Assembly: GCA_964035795.1 (NCBI GenBank)
Contig: OZ038327.1
Location: forward strand, 5,853,133-5,917,132
Length of the DNA stretch: 64,000 nt
Reading direction: 5' to 3'
Source of the DNA: Pterobdella sp. o SKG-2022
Lineage: Eukaryota; Annelida; Clitellata; Hirudinida; Piscicolidae
The translations under genes and the position numbers were made by a program. Of the stretch, positions 1-10,848 are shown one piece after another; the first letter of the stretch is position 1; every line of letters starts with the position of its first letter. The notes under the pieces were generated by a model. That model was not told the DNA's origin, made no database searches, and saw only the letters and a program-made list of their open reading frames with translations.

Positions 1-119
1 TATTTTATATAACAATTTTAATATATTTTTGTCTGATTTTTCACACTTGGTTTTTACATTTTTTATGCATTTTCAAATTAGTATTTCTAGTGAGTATGTT
101 TAAAAAATCTAAAGTTTTA

Positions 120-185
120 TTAAGATGCTAAGCTTTTCGTTAACTTAGTAACATTTTCAAGTTAACGAAAAGCTTAGCATCTTAA
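120..185. repeat. Perfect hairpin, core piece of palindromic element family (copy M1)
   Basis: Two perfect 27-bp arms (120-146 and 159-185) flank a 12-bp spacer. The arms carry the AAGCTTTTCGTTAAC core that recurs at 7628-7672 and, as AAGCTTTTCGTAAGA, at 2461, 10138, 12573 and 51276. This looks like the centre of a fold-back transposable element whose outer TIRs are not recognisable here. Confidence 0.75.
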
Positions 186-951
186 AAAAATTTGTTAGTG
201 TTCATAAATATATTCATTTTATTGTAGTTAGTGAAAAATTATAATATTTCTGAATAATTCATAAATATTCTCACTTTCATTTTTAATGAAGATTTTTTTG
301 TGTGGGATCATTCTGGAAATTTTGCATACATCGAGAACTTAGCAGATAAATTTTCACTTTTGAAGAATGATAAATATTTTATCGAGTAAAAATTATTCCG
401 TTATTGATGTTATTAGTGAATTTTTCTGATATAATTAATTGTTTCAATATTAGTTTTACTGCAACATCGAGCTTATCGTCTGTGATAATCTATTAATCCG
501 TGCAAAATTGGTTTCAATTTTTCTGAATTCTATTCTTTATTTTTTATTTATAAATTTTCACTCTAATTGAAATTATTTTTGATGAAATTGTTTTTTGTGT
601 GAGGTTTTATGTTCGATTAAAAAGTTTAAATTTTTCAAAAAAATTTTACATTTTTTTTATAATTTATAATTACTTTAATCTGATATTGTCATAATCAAAA
701 TAATTTTTCAAAAATAATAAAAGCTTCAGTTTTAAACAATCAAACTAGCTCTCTTACTTAATTCTTTTTGTGTTTTTTTCTCACGTCCGGTGGGCATTCG
801 ATTTTTTATCTCATATAATCGTCCAAAGTTAATCATCTATAAAATTTCAACCAAAAATATTTGTTAAAGAATTTATAAAACTAGTGTTTTTCGAAATTTT
901 TTCTATAAAAAGTTTTATTGTTTGGTAAATGATCCAAATATAACATCAGAA
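186..951 (+). other. RPL6 upstream region and 5' leader
   Basis: AT-rich DNA with no open frame of note. A pyrimidine-rich stretch with CTTTTTGTG and a GC-richer patch (CTCACGTCCGGTGGGC) around 760-800 could mark the transcription start and a TOP-like leader, as expected for a ribosomal protein gene. No TATA box is assigned. The leader may be uninterrupted up to the ATG at 952. Confidence 0.3.
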
Positions 952-2261
952 ATGGTTCAAAAGAAACCAGAGACGAAACTTCAAAAGAAGCCTGAGACGA
1001 AGCTTCCTAAAACGAAGCCAAAGAAAAAGGTTCAGTATGTGGTGACCAAAGAGATCGGAGGTGAAAAGAATGGGAAGACTAGAAAGGTTCGTATTTACTT
1101 GCTGGAAATGTTAACGCACTTCATTGAATATATATTGAAACATTTTTATGAAACAAATTTCTGCATTTTTATATCGAAAACTCAAGGTGGTAGTGAGAAA
1201 AGTTCCCAAGTCTTACGGCACCCAAGAAAAGCCATGGAAGATGAGGAGTCACAAGAAAAGCTTCAGTGAGCATAAGAGAAAGCTCAGGTCATCTATCACC
1301 CCTGGTACTGTTCTCATCCTTGTTGCTGGTAGACACAGAGGAAAGGTATATGCTCATTTTATTTTTTTGATGTCTGACACATGTTGAATATAGCAAACTT
1401 AAAATGTTTGCTTGACTTCTTCAATTTCAAATAATAATTTCGGTTGAGTTAATGACTACTCAATTATGCAATAAAATTTTAATCTTATGTAAACTTCACA
1501 GAGAGTTGTCTTTTTGAAACAGTTGAAATCAGGCCTTCTTCTTGTCACAGGTGCATATCTTAGCTAAAAGTTTTCCAAACTCATTACTAAGCTAACAAAA
1601 ATAACTGTCTAAACACTGAATTAAAACAATTAAATAAATTATAGTGTTAGGATCACAGATTTCTTTATAATTATAACCAAGATAAAAATAGTAAACTGAT
1701 TTTCTTGTATTTTTGTCATTGATGGTCTTTTATGATAATAGTATGGTAAGTTGTTCAAATGTAAGAGAAGTCTTTAAAGTTTTGTAAAATATAATTGTCT
1801 AGTTTCTGAAATTTAAACAGTTGATATTATTGGTTTAGTTAAACTCAAAACGTGTAAAGTAATGCAATGTAATATGAATATTAAAATAAAGTTCCAAAAA
1901 CATTTATAAAACAGGTCCATACCATTTGAATGGCTGCCCTCTCCGTAGAATCAACCAGATTTACTGCATTGCCACATCAACCAAGTTGGACATCAGTGGA
2001 GTGAAGTTGCCAGAAAGATTGACGGATGAGTATTTCAAACGCAAGTCTCTTAAGCGCCCCAAGCATGCAGAGGGAGAGATTTTTGACACAAAGAAGGAGA
2101 AGTACTCTGTCTCAAATGAAAGAAAAGAGGATCAAATTGCTGTTGATACTGCTCTCTTGGCTGCCATCAGAAGCAGGGAGGATAAGAAGTACTTCTTTGG
2201 GTATCTGGGATCCATGTACCACGTCAAGAATGGCGAATACCCTCATAAGATCGTCTTCTAA
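952..2261 (+). CDS. RPL6: 60S ribosomal protein L6 (eL6)
   Basis: Structural protein of the cytosolic large ribosomal subunit. Four exons are read: 952-1086, 1187-1345, 1502-1550 and 1915-2261, all with GT-AG introns and consistent phases, giving about 229 residues. Diagnostic eL6 stretches are [44 protein letters not shown] with [31 protein letters not shown] and the C-terminal YPHKIVF. The lysine-rich N-terminal extension (QKKPETKL twice) is shorter than in vertebrates (human about 288 residues). The ATG at 952 is chosen because the upstream in-frame TTG precedes a non-conserved segment. No frame breaks are seen. Introns are short (100, 156 and 364 bp). Confidence 0.95.
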
Positions 2262-2278
2262 GTAATTCTCGGGTGTTT

Positions 2279-2284
2279 AATAAA
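2279..2284 (+). promoter_or_regulatory. Poly(A) signal of RPL6
   Basis: AATAAA lies 18 bases after the TAA stop, giving a very short 3' UTR, usual for ribosomal protein genes. Confidence 0.7.
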
Positions 2285-2455
2285 ATGTTAAAAGTGCCTT
2301 CAATTGTATATTAAATTTTTCAAAATGTTGAAAAACTAACATTAAACGTGCGTCACTTGATGAGAGAGCTGTATGCTAAAATTTTCGATGTTTAAACTTC
2401 AACCGTAGAAACTAGAATATATTTTATAAGCAGTATTTGTTCAAATGCAAACCCT

Positions 2456-2563
2456 ATTCGACGAAGCTTTTCGTAAGATGAACTTACTCTATCAAGTGGA
2501 AGTACAAATATTTGTACCTCCACTTGATAGAGTAAGTTCATCTTACGAAAAGCTTCGTGGAAT
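2456..2563. repeat. Near-perfect palindrome (copy M2 of palindromic element family)
   Basis: Arms 2461-2508 and 2511-2558 match at 47 of 48 positions across a 2-bp centre, and the match extends a few bases further out with one mismatch. It has the family core ACGAAGCTTTTCGTAAGA followed by a TATCAAGTG segment. It lies about 175 bp past the RPL6 poly(A) signal. A transcript through it would form a hairpin of about 50 bp. Confidence 0.8.
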
Positions 2564-2639
2564 AAAATAAACTCCTAAAAGTGTTTTCATTTGAATATAA
2601 ACTAATAAGCAGTAATGAATTAAAATAGTCTTGTATCCG

Positions 2640-3775
2640 CGTGGCTGATCAGTCCAATCTGCTCAAGCAGACCTCTATCGCATGTTTGGCACCAGTGAGC
2701 GGAGAGTCTGCCTGAGGCCTCCAGCTTTGCGTCTCAAGTTTTTTTGCAGCATTTAATGACTTGTTTCAAATAGAAGTGCACCATTGTGGGTCATTCTACA
2801 GCCTTTTCAAAAGCAGTTCTTTCCGACTTGTGACGTCTATGTTGAAGTCTTTGAAATGCACCTTCAAGAAGTTTTTATTGGGTTTGAGTAGATTTCCAAC
2901 TCCTTTCTGACCATTTTTGAGTTAGCCTTAAGAATTGTTTGGAAATCCTAAGGTTCGCCATACGAGAAACATGGCCGGTTCAGCGTATCTGTGCCTTGTG
3001 AGTTGTAACAACACTGGATAAATTTTCCGTCTCTGATACACCAGTGATTGGCGCTATAGCATTCCAGCGTACGTTAAAAATTTTGCGAAGACATCGAGTA
3101 TGGTACTGTTGAAGCTGTTTCTCGTGACGTTTGTAGATTTTCTAGGTTTCACAGCCATAGAGTAGTTTGGTCAATACTACGGCTTTGTAGACTTTAACCT
3201 TCGTGGACTAAAATTCTTTTTTTTATCCCAAACTTATTTTATTGATTTTTTAAGAGCCCTTCTGACTTTGGCACCTCAACTTTTAACCTCATCACCAATA
3301 TTTGTACTGCGAGAGCCTTCTGCCGAGAAGAGTGAAGTTTTGTACTGCTTACAACCTCTGCTTTTTCCAATAAAATAAAAGGTTTGTGATAGAGCTAGTT
3401 GAAAATGACCTTCGTTTTCATGGTGTTAATGGTCAATTCAAAATTGTCCCAAGTGGGTGAAAACTGGCTCACCTCTCGTTGCCTTTCATGTTTAGTGATA
3501 GCGTTGAGCGTACAACCATTAGCAGAGATCTCTAATTTTAATTTCTTTGACTTTAACTATTTTTAGACGTCGAAAGTCGGAAGGATTCACATTGTATCAG
3601 TATCTGATGGAGGTGCCAAGAAAATAAGCTTTGTAAGCTTTCTCAACCCTGTTGAAAACACCGGACTGAGCAGTGTCGGATTAGGAAAACAGTCTTGACT
3701 GACTCTGCTGGTCACTTGGAAAGGCTCTGAGCTACATCCACTCTAGCTATCATGCCATCATTGAAAAGCAAAAAA
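2640..3775 (-). mobile_element. LINE-A: decayed RTE-like endonuclease/reverse-transcriptase fragment (RT to C-terminus)
   Basis: Reading the minus strand through several frameshifts gives the RT order of a common invertebrate RTE-like family: DGMIARV, then a region where GVKQGC would be expected, then LTINTMKTKVIFN, then the C-terminal YGCET...KQLQQYHTRCLRKIFNVRWNA, then RWTGHVSRMA-like and ERTAFEKAVE. No intact ORF remains. LINE-D at 12650-14300 looks like the 5' half of the same family. Confidence 0.7.
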
Positions 3776-4509
3776 TGTTCACAAACTTTTTTGACAACCA
3801 AACTTTTACAGCCATTTTTGCTCACTGAATCAAATGATCTAGAAAGGCCAAATAAAACCCTTAGTGTTGCTTCACATTTTTTTTTTAAATTGACTGTTCC
3901 ACTATCATGTCAATTGTTCTTCGAACAGCTCGAAATTGGCGTTGACAACGGACGTTAAGTAATTTAGTATAAAGAACGATAATTAATGTTTTAAAATTGA
4001 ATCAAATAAAACAAAAAACAAAAAAGCGTTTGAAATTTATTAGAAAATTTAGCTTCCTTCAGCGGTAATACCTCAAAGTTTTAAAAATTCTAAAAGCTTA
4101 AAAAAGTAACTTGTAAAATTGTCTCGTCACTTTGGCGCCAATCTCGATTATTTAAAAAATTTTTGGAGTTTCAACAATGTATCTTTTCTTTAAGAATGAA
4201 CCAAATTGTTTTGATGCTTTTTAAATTAAAAAAAATTTTGTTGTTCGCTAAAATTTGTCCCATAACTTCTATTCTCAAATATAAAATTTTTTTTGAACAA
4301 TGCACCTGTCTTTTCAAGTGTACGCTTGATTTATTAAGGCATATAAAAATCTTCATTCGATGGTCCATTTGTACTAAAAAGTTTCGGTCTAAAGCCTGTC
4401 TAGCTGTGCTTAAAAGAAGCATGGAACATTCAAAAAAGGCGTTCAACAATTTTTTAGTTTGGTGTATTATAAAAATATTTTAATCTCAAACTCATTCAAT
4501 ATTATTCAT
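3776..4509. other. No gene recognised
   Basis: AT-rich unique DNA between two minus-strand LINE fragments. The short ORFs here on both strands show no family signature and no splice context. Confidence 0.4.
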
Positions 4510-6765
4510 TTATTTATTCATATTTGTATAGCGCACTTTTTACATAAAATGAGCATGTGTCAAAGACGCTTAAAAGTAAAAATGAAGTTTTTGAAGAGAT
4601 TATAGTCTATCCAAATAAGTCTTGAGAGTTGATTAAAATGATTGGCGAGAAAGTGTTTTGATTTCATTAGGAAGAGCGTTCCATATTGAAGGTGCTGCAT
4701 GGCTGAATGATCTACCAAAAAACTTTGTTCTTCCAACTGGTTGGTGAAGTGGAGAGTTTTTCGATCTTAATAAGGAGAAAATTTCTATTATTGGTGAGAT
4801 TGTGAAGATATCCAGGGGTTTTCGAGTGATGACAGTTGTAGGTGAGAGCAGCTATAATGAATATAAGCCTTTTGGATATAGCAAGCCAGTGAAGCTTGTC
4901 TAAACATTGGGTAGATGGGGTGAAGACGTCACAGTTGAGAGCAATGCGTGCGATGTGGTTTTTAATGTTTTGTAACTTTTAATGACTGTTGATGGAAAAG
5001 AGTAGAGAAGAGAATTGCAGTAATCTAGTCTAGAAATGATGAGAGCAAGAGCGAGCTTGTGAGCTGTTTGAAAAGTGAGGCATTTACAAATGTGTTTGAT
5101 GGCTTTGATATGTATGTTACATTGTTTGGCTGTTGAAGAAATGTGTTGGTCAAAGGAGAGAGTGTTGTCGATGATGACGCCGAGTAATTTTATTTCGGAA
5201 GAAATCTTTATATTCTGACCAGCAATGTTAACTATTTTTGGTAGGGGTTTTATGTGCGATTTAGTACTGACAAAAATTGCATTTTTTTTGTCGATGTTGA
5301 GTTTGAGGAGGTTTTGTGAGTGCCACATGTACAGAAGAGACGCATTTAGATATTTCTTCAACGGCTGGTTGAGGGTTGTCGTAGGAAAATTCAGACGTGA
5401 GTATGATGTCATCTGCATATTGATGAAAAGTGATGTTTTTGAAAAATTCTGGCTAAAGGGGAAGTGTAGATGACGAAAGGTAGAGGACCAAGGACAAACC
5501 TTTGTGGAACACCAGCTGAGAGAGGCAGAATGGGTGAGGAAGTTTTACTTACTTTGGTGAATTAAAAACGGTTTGTGAGGTATGAACCTAGCCAAAGAAG
5601 AGTTGAATTTACAACTTTGAAATCATGCTGCAAGCGAGAGATAAGTATTTGATGGTCAACCGTCATCAAGCTGCAGACAGATCTAGTGAAACCAGCAAGC
5701 CTCCTCGATCGTTATCTTGAGCCATTCTGAGTGTGTCTGTTACGTGTAGAAGAGCAGTTTTGCACGAATGAAGTTTATTGTAGGCAGATTGGAATTTTTT
5801 AAAGGATGATAAAGCGAATAAATGAGTGGAGAGTTGGGCTAAGACAATCTTTTCCAGAATTTTAGATAATGTTGTAAGATTGGACACCGGTCTATAATTG
5901 GAAAAGATTAGATTTGTCTAGGTTGAGTTTTTTTAAAAGTTGGTTTATTTGGGCAGTTTTGAAATTGTAAGGAAAAACGCCTTTAGAGAAAAAAAGGTTT
6001 GCTAGTTTAGCAATTATTTAAGAAAGGATAGTTGAAAAAAATTTCAGAAGAAATGTGGTAAGATGTCGAGTGGTGAGGTTGTTAGTGGGAGACTTTTAAT
6101 TAGACAGTAGTAGTGAACATTATGGCGGCACATCTCATCGAAAAATCTAAAATAAGAATTATTATTGCTATACTGCACGTCATTGTTGTAATTATTGAAG
6201 TAATGATTGCTGTATTGTTTTCATGAGTAATTGACTGGGTATCCATTGTTAATTCATTTTGCACAACATCATATGAGCGTGGTTTCTCAAGCAAACTACA
6301 GTTTTTGACTCTTCGCATAGCCTGTTGGATTGGTGTATATTGATAATTTTATTGCTAAAATATGTAGAAAAAGATGAAACTAGGTTATTTTCTTCAGTTT
6401 GAGAAAGAGGTGGTATGTGAGGAGACTTGTGGAGAATGGAATTGATAATATTACAGATTCTTTTTGGATTTTGAGAGCAACCATCCAGCTGTGTGCGCAA
6501 GTGGTTGGTACGAGACGATTGAATTAGGCGTCTCGCTTTAGCTCTTGCAAGTGATACAAGCAGTTTGTCAAAGAATGATCGCTTTATTTTCCGAAGCTGG
6601 CGTTTTGCAAGGCGGGCTTCATAAGAAATAGGGAACCGGTACACACAGGTGACTCTGGATTTGAAAGTACGAAGTGCAGCGTATTGGTCTAGCAGGTTAG
6701 TGATTGATCTATTAAGGTGATGAGTGAAATTTTCGACATGAGTTTTTATGGGCGAAAAATTTTGG
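4510..6765 (-). mobile_element. LINE-B: L2/CR1-like non-LTR retrotransposon, 5'-truncated and frameshifted
   Basis: The minus strand encodes, in pieces, an RT region: LAKRQLRKIKRSFFDKL and PKRICNIINSILHKSP (6249-6644); TTLSKILEKIVLAQL and GGLLVSLDLSAA (5666-5887); FHQYADDIILTSEF near 5410; and ISSEIKLLGVIIDNTLSFDQHIS to LIISRLDYCNSLLYSFPS (4900-5300). The YADD catalytic motif is intact, but stops and frameshifts separate the blocks. The 3' end carries GTGCGCTATA close to 4535, shared with LINE-F and LINE-G, followed by an ATTT-rich tail. Confidence 0.85.
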
Positions 6766-6789
6766 CTTAGTGCTAAAAGGTCTCTTTCA

Positions 6790-8960
6790 ACAAGTATGTA
6801 GTTACTCTGCTATAGCATCGTCTGACGGTAATTAATGGTGCTGGGTGATGTTTTATAAGAACCACCAAATAACTCTCCTCCTTCAAAAACAACATTAATG
6901 GGAAAAGCATTTGGAGGCAGACTGGGACTACAAGAAAAAATCCATGTTCTATGGAAAACTTAAAAAGCACTCAACCTAAAAAAGAACACCACCCTTAAGC
7001 ACAACCATCACACACTACAATAAGACAGCCTACACTAACACGCAAAAAGCCAACACGTTGAACAAATACTTCAAATCAGCCACAACACACTCATCCAATC
7101 CTACATACAGAATAAGCAATAAACACACTACAATATACATCACTGCAGCAAAAACAACATAAGCAATCAAACACTCCAAAAACAGCTCCATCAAACGCTT
7201 AGGACACAGTCATAAAACACCTCACTAACCTTTTCAACACTGCGATAAACACACACAAGCCCCCAAATATTCAGCCAAAATCATCTCTATCACCAAACCC
7301 ACCATACCAACTAATAGCATTACTCTCGCAAAACACTCAAAAAAGCGTCCTACCCTACATGGCCTACAATATATCCTTCTCAACCTATCAACGCGGTTTC
7401 AAAGCTGCACACTACACCACCACAGCACTACACCAAATTAAAAACACTATAATCACTGGATTCAACAAAAATATCTCCACCAAAAGAACAATCCTTACCG
7501 CATTCAACATGACCAAAGCATTTGACACGGTCAACACTCATCAACTCATCCACAAAATACAAAACACTCAAATACCCATAACTTTAAGAAAATCTGTAAA
7601 TTATTTGAACACTAAAGGTAATTTTATTGAGTACAAAGCTTTTCGTTAACAAAGTAACATTATCAAGTACGTTAAAACTCAGACACCGTTGTTTACTTAA
7701 TAAAATCCTTATTCAACTACCTAAATGGCCGCCAACAATATACCACATACAACAACAAAAAATCAAAACACAAAAATTAAAACAAGAGTCCCCCGAGAGG
7801 GCGTTTTATCACCCATACTTTCAACATTTTCATGTCATACATTCACCTCTCAAAGAATAAACTCAATCAACCTCACCCCATAACCAGCTCACATCACAAT
7901 AACCTCATTTTCCCACAAAACCCACACAGCCACTCAAAACCTTCTTCCCGTATCTAAACGATAAACACATGGATCCACAAAAACTTTAAACCAAACCCAA
8001 CCACACTCATGACCCCAGACTTCTTAAAATACAACAAACATTTTAAACATAAACATCACCAACACCTTACTTTTCACCACCTTCAACCCTTCCATTCTTG
8101 GCCTGACATTCGACCCTAAACTCAACTACTTTTCCCACATAAGCAATACCACCATAAAATCCCAAAAAAAACTAAACTTTATAAAACTACTGACATCACA
8201 CACTGTGTAAAAACAAAGAAACACTCATCACCACCTACAAAACACTACTCTTTCCTATCATCGAATAAGCCAACACCATCTGGTCAACCATCATCTCATC
8301 CATCTCTCTAAAAAATACAAAACTCAGCTTTGAGAATAATCACAGGCTGTACACTCGACACCAACATTCAACACCTTACTCAGAAACAAAAATTTATCCA
8401 CTCCAAACTAACTTCAAACTAAATGCCTCACAACTCAACCAAAAAGCCTCCCTCCCCATGCACACACTCACCACACAAAAAGCTCACCCTAGATACAAAA
8501 AAATCCATATTTAACAACATCAACTACACCATAAACATACCCAGCAACCACAACACCATTTTTAAATGAAAAAAATACACACAAAAAATCGTACACGACT
8601 GCAATTCATCCACTCACAACAAAATCCTCAGCAAACAATCCCTACCCATACACGACTCAGAAACCACCTTAAACCACTACAACGACGCATACTCGCCCAA
8701 CTCAGCTCAAAAAAATCGCCCTTCATCCTTTCATACCTCAACAAAAATCTCACCATCATCCTTATGTCCACTCTGCCACGTCTCCCCCACACCCATCACC
8801 TCTTCATCTACCTAAAATTAAGTACCAGACTGGGAACCCAGATTTTGTGGATCGACCCTGCAAAATTAGCTGAGCTTCTAAGGAACTGCAGGATTTTGAT
8901 GGAAACTTGAGACACCCACCCATGACTAGAGTGCTGGGGTAAAAAATTCAAATAGAAAAA
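6790..8960 (+). mobile_element. LINE-C: second LINE family, RT region, decayed
   Basis: The plus strand shows WKT-like linker remnants near 6930, LTNLFNTAINT at about 7210, LPYMAYNISFSTYQRGFKAAH, TTALHQIKNTIITGFN and TAFNMTKAFDTVNTHQLIHKI (7359-7609), NYLNGRQQYTTYNNKKS near 7710, and SALRIITGCTLDTNIQHL near 8335. The RT is interrupted at about 7610-7675 by a half copy of the palindromic element. No uninterrupted ORF survives. It abuts LINE-B in opposite orientation. Confidence 0.75.
7620..7675. repeat. Palindromic element fragment (copy M3) inserted in LINE-C
   Basis: AAGCTTTTCGTTAAC, a short linker and AGTAACATTATCAAGT match one arm and the spacer of M1. It lies exactly where the LINE-C RT reading is lost, so it probably inserted into the LINE or recombined there. 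Confidence 0.5.
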
Positions 8961-10137
8961 ATCTTTTGAACAATTGAAACCTTATGACGACCCAGATTTA
9001 AATCAATATTTCACAGAAGCCCAAGTGTTTTCGACATGTATTGAATAATAAAAACTCTCCTACCCTCCAAAAAGCTATCTTCATTGACATCTCAATTTCA
9101 TCCCAAACCATCAACTTTATTTCATCGATTCATTGCTTCATAAAATGATAAATCTTGATGAAGCGGTAAATGAAAAATAGTCTAGTTACTCTACTTGATA
9201 CACTTTTTTGCTTATGTTTTATGATAAGGCTAAGCTTATATATATTACGAATAAAAGATAATAATTTTGATTTAGTTTTTTTTACATCGGTTTTATTTTT
9301 TAATGTAATTATCATTAAGCTTATTTCATTTTATTGAAAACCTAGACAATATGTGTTACAATGTTAAACTCTGCTAGTGACCTACTGTGGGATTGCAAAG
9401 ATTCAAAAGAAGTCATTTTTGTCTGAGGTTTCATCTTTTATCTCGCTCAACAGTTTATCAAGTCTGTTGTTTAAGCTATTGTTGCAAATGTTCAATTAAA
9501 CGCAGTTCGAAAAAATGTATTCACCTCGTTCTCCTTCAGAAGTTGTATCGTTCTTAAACCTTAGAAAAGTCCTCTAAAGCGCAGTCGGATAGGTTGTAGT
9601 TGAATAAATAGTCTTGCCATTGAAGTTCAGGTTGTTGGGATTTGAGGGCTGCGACAAAATTTTTGATTTCACTTTGTTCTTCTATGCGGTCATTTGTTAA
9701 TACACTCGTTATGTAATAACAAAGTAACAAGCTGTTGAATAATTTATTCAAATCAATTATTTTCCAATTTCAAAATAATATTTTCCATAATGAAGTTAAG
9801 CGTTATGTTTTATACTTGACATGACGTCATTTGATGTTTGTTGTTTTCTTTAAAATAACACGATTAAAAGGCTGGATTAAAAATGTGATTGAATGAAAAA
9901 ATGGATATTATGGATAAGCTTGTGAGCTGAGGAGCTTAAAAAGGGAAGGTTGCATTGAATAATTCATTTTATAAGCTTGTTTCCATGTTATATTCTCCAG
10001 TCATTTTGCGTCATATAAATTTGAAAAACTTTAAATTAACGTTTTTATTATTATATTTATATTAGTATGAATATAATAATATGTAATAATAATTAATGTA
10101 ATAATAACTAGTATAAATAGGATGAAATATTTTAACT
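8961..10137. other. AT-rich region, no gene supported
   Basis: Only short minus-strand ORFs are present (9130-9315, 9554-9751). The second (ending DCALEDFSKV) could be a downstream piece of the Tigger remnant but has no firm signature. Confidence 0.35.
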
Positions 10138-10218
10138 TATCACTTGATAATGTAAGCTAGTCTTACGAAAAGCTTCGTATCTTTTGTTTAAATAAATACT
10201 TTGTGTTTGTTGACCTTA
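10138..10218. repeat. Half copy of palindromic element (M4), with TGACCTTA end
   Basis: Reads CACTTGATAATGTAAGCTAG, then TCTTACGAAAAGCTTCGTA, then an AAATAAATACTTTG segment and GTTGACCTTA. This is the right half of the full element at 51276-51414; the left half is missing. Confidence 0.75.
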
Positions 10219-10422
10219 CTATTTGGCTCAAGATATTTTTGTTATTGTCAGTTTCAAACCATATTTCAATCACGACCAAACATTTGATGCAGATAAAATC
10301 ATTATTCATCTTTTCAAGTGCTTGTTCAAAGCCGCTGTTTGATTTTTCTTTTCATATATGCATTCCCTGTTTGATGGCGTTTCTCTATTAAGATTGATTG
10401 CCTGCCAATCTAGCACACAATG

Positions 10423-10760
10423 TCACCATAAACTAAGAACATCTGGTCCCGAATGTTCTTGAAAGAAGCAGTTGAGATCTCTTGTACTGTTCGATTCTAG
10501 ATTCGAGGCTTCTTCTGAAGCCTCGAATCTAGCATTCATGTAACAGTTTGCTATAGTTTGTGCTGTTGTTTTCATCCAGGCTCTCTTCAAGGCAATGACG
10601 GTATCTAATATATCCCAAGAGAAGGGCGTGTCATTATCCGCAGTTTCTTGAGGTCTGTTCGCCAAAATAAAGTAAGTGAAATTGAAGATTCTTTATGATG
10701 CCAGTGTTATTCAGTGGAGAAGAAAGTGACTTCATGAAACCAGGAGGCAGGTAAGTACAA
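10423..10760 (-). pseudogene. Tigger/pogo-type DDE transposase remnant (C-terminal part)
   Basis: The minus strand has YLPPGFMKSLSSPLNNTGIIKNL (about 10755-10680), aligning with the LPPNTTSLIQPLDQGII block of Tigger-type transposases. After a frame change comes WDILDTVIALKRAWMKTTAQ then TIANCYMNARF (10423-10665), the downstream AW..V...TI.NCF block. Only the end of the DDE domain is present and no TIRs were found. A 16-bp perfect inverted repeat (10497-10532) lies immediately after the NCYMNA block. Confidence 0.65.
10497..10532. repeat. Perfect short inverted repeat, 16-bp arms with 4-bp loop
   Basis: CTAGATTCGAGGCTTC is followed by TTCT and its exact reverse complement. It is unrelated in sequence to the AAGCTTTTCG palindromes. 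It sits within the open frame of the Tigger remnant without breaking it, encoding RFEASEEASNLE. Confidence 0.8.
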
Positions 10761-10848
10761 TGAATCACCTGCTTCCAGATGAGCTATCAACATTCGTAAG
10801 TATGCTCTTGGATCATCCTTCCTCACAACTCCATCACCCGCTTAATTT

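Noticed and set aside
1087..1914. Intron-encoded snoRNA in RPL6
   Set aside because: No convincing C box/D box pair with terminal stem was found, although ribosomal protein introns often host snoRNAs.
9554..9751. 65-codon minus ORF as a further Tigger exon
   Set aside because: It is downstream in the right orientation but has no conserved block; not supportable.
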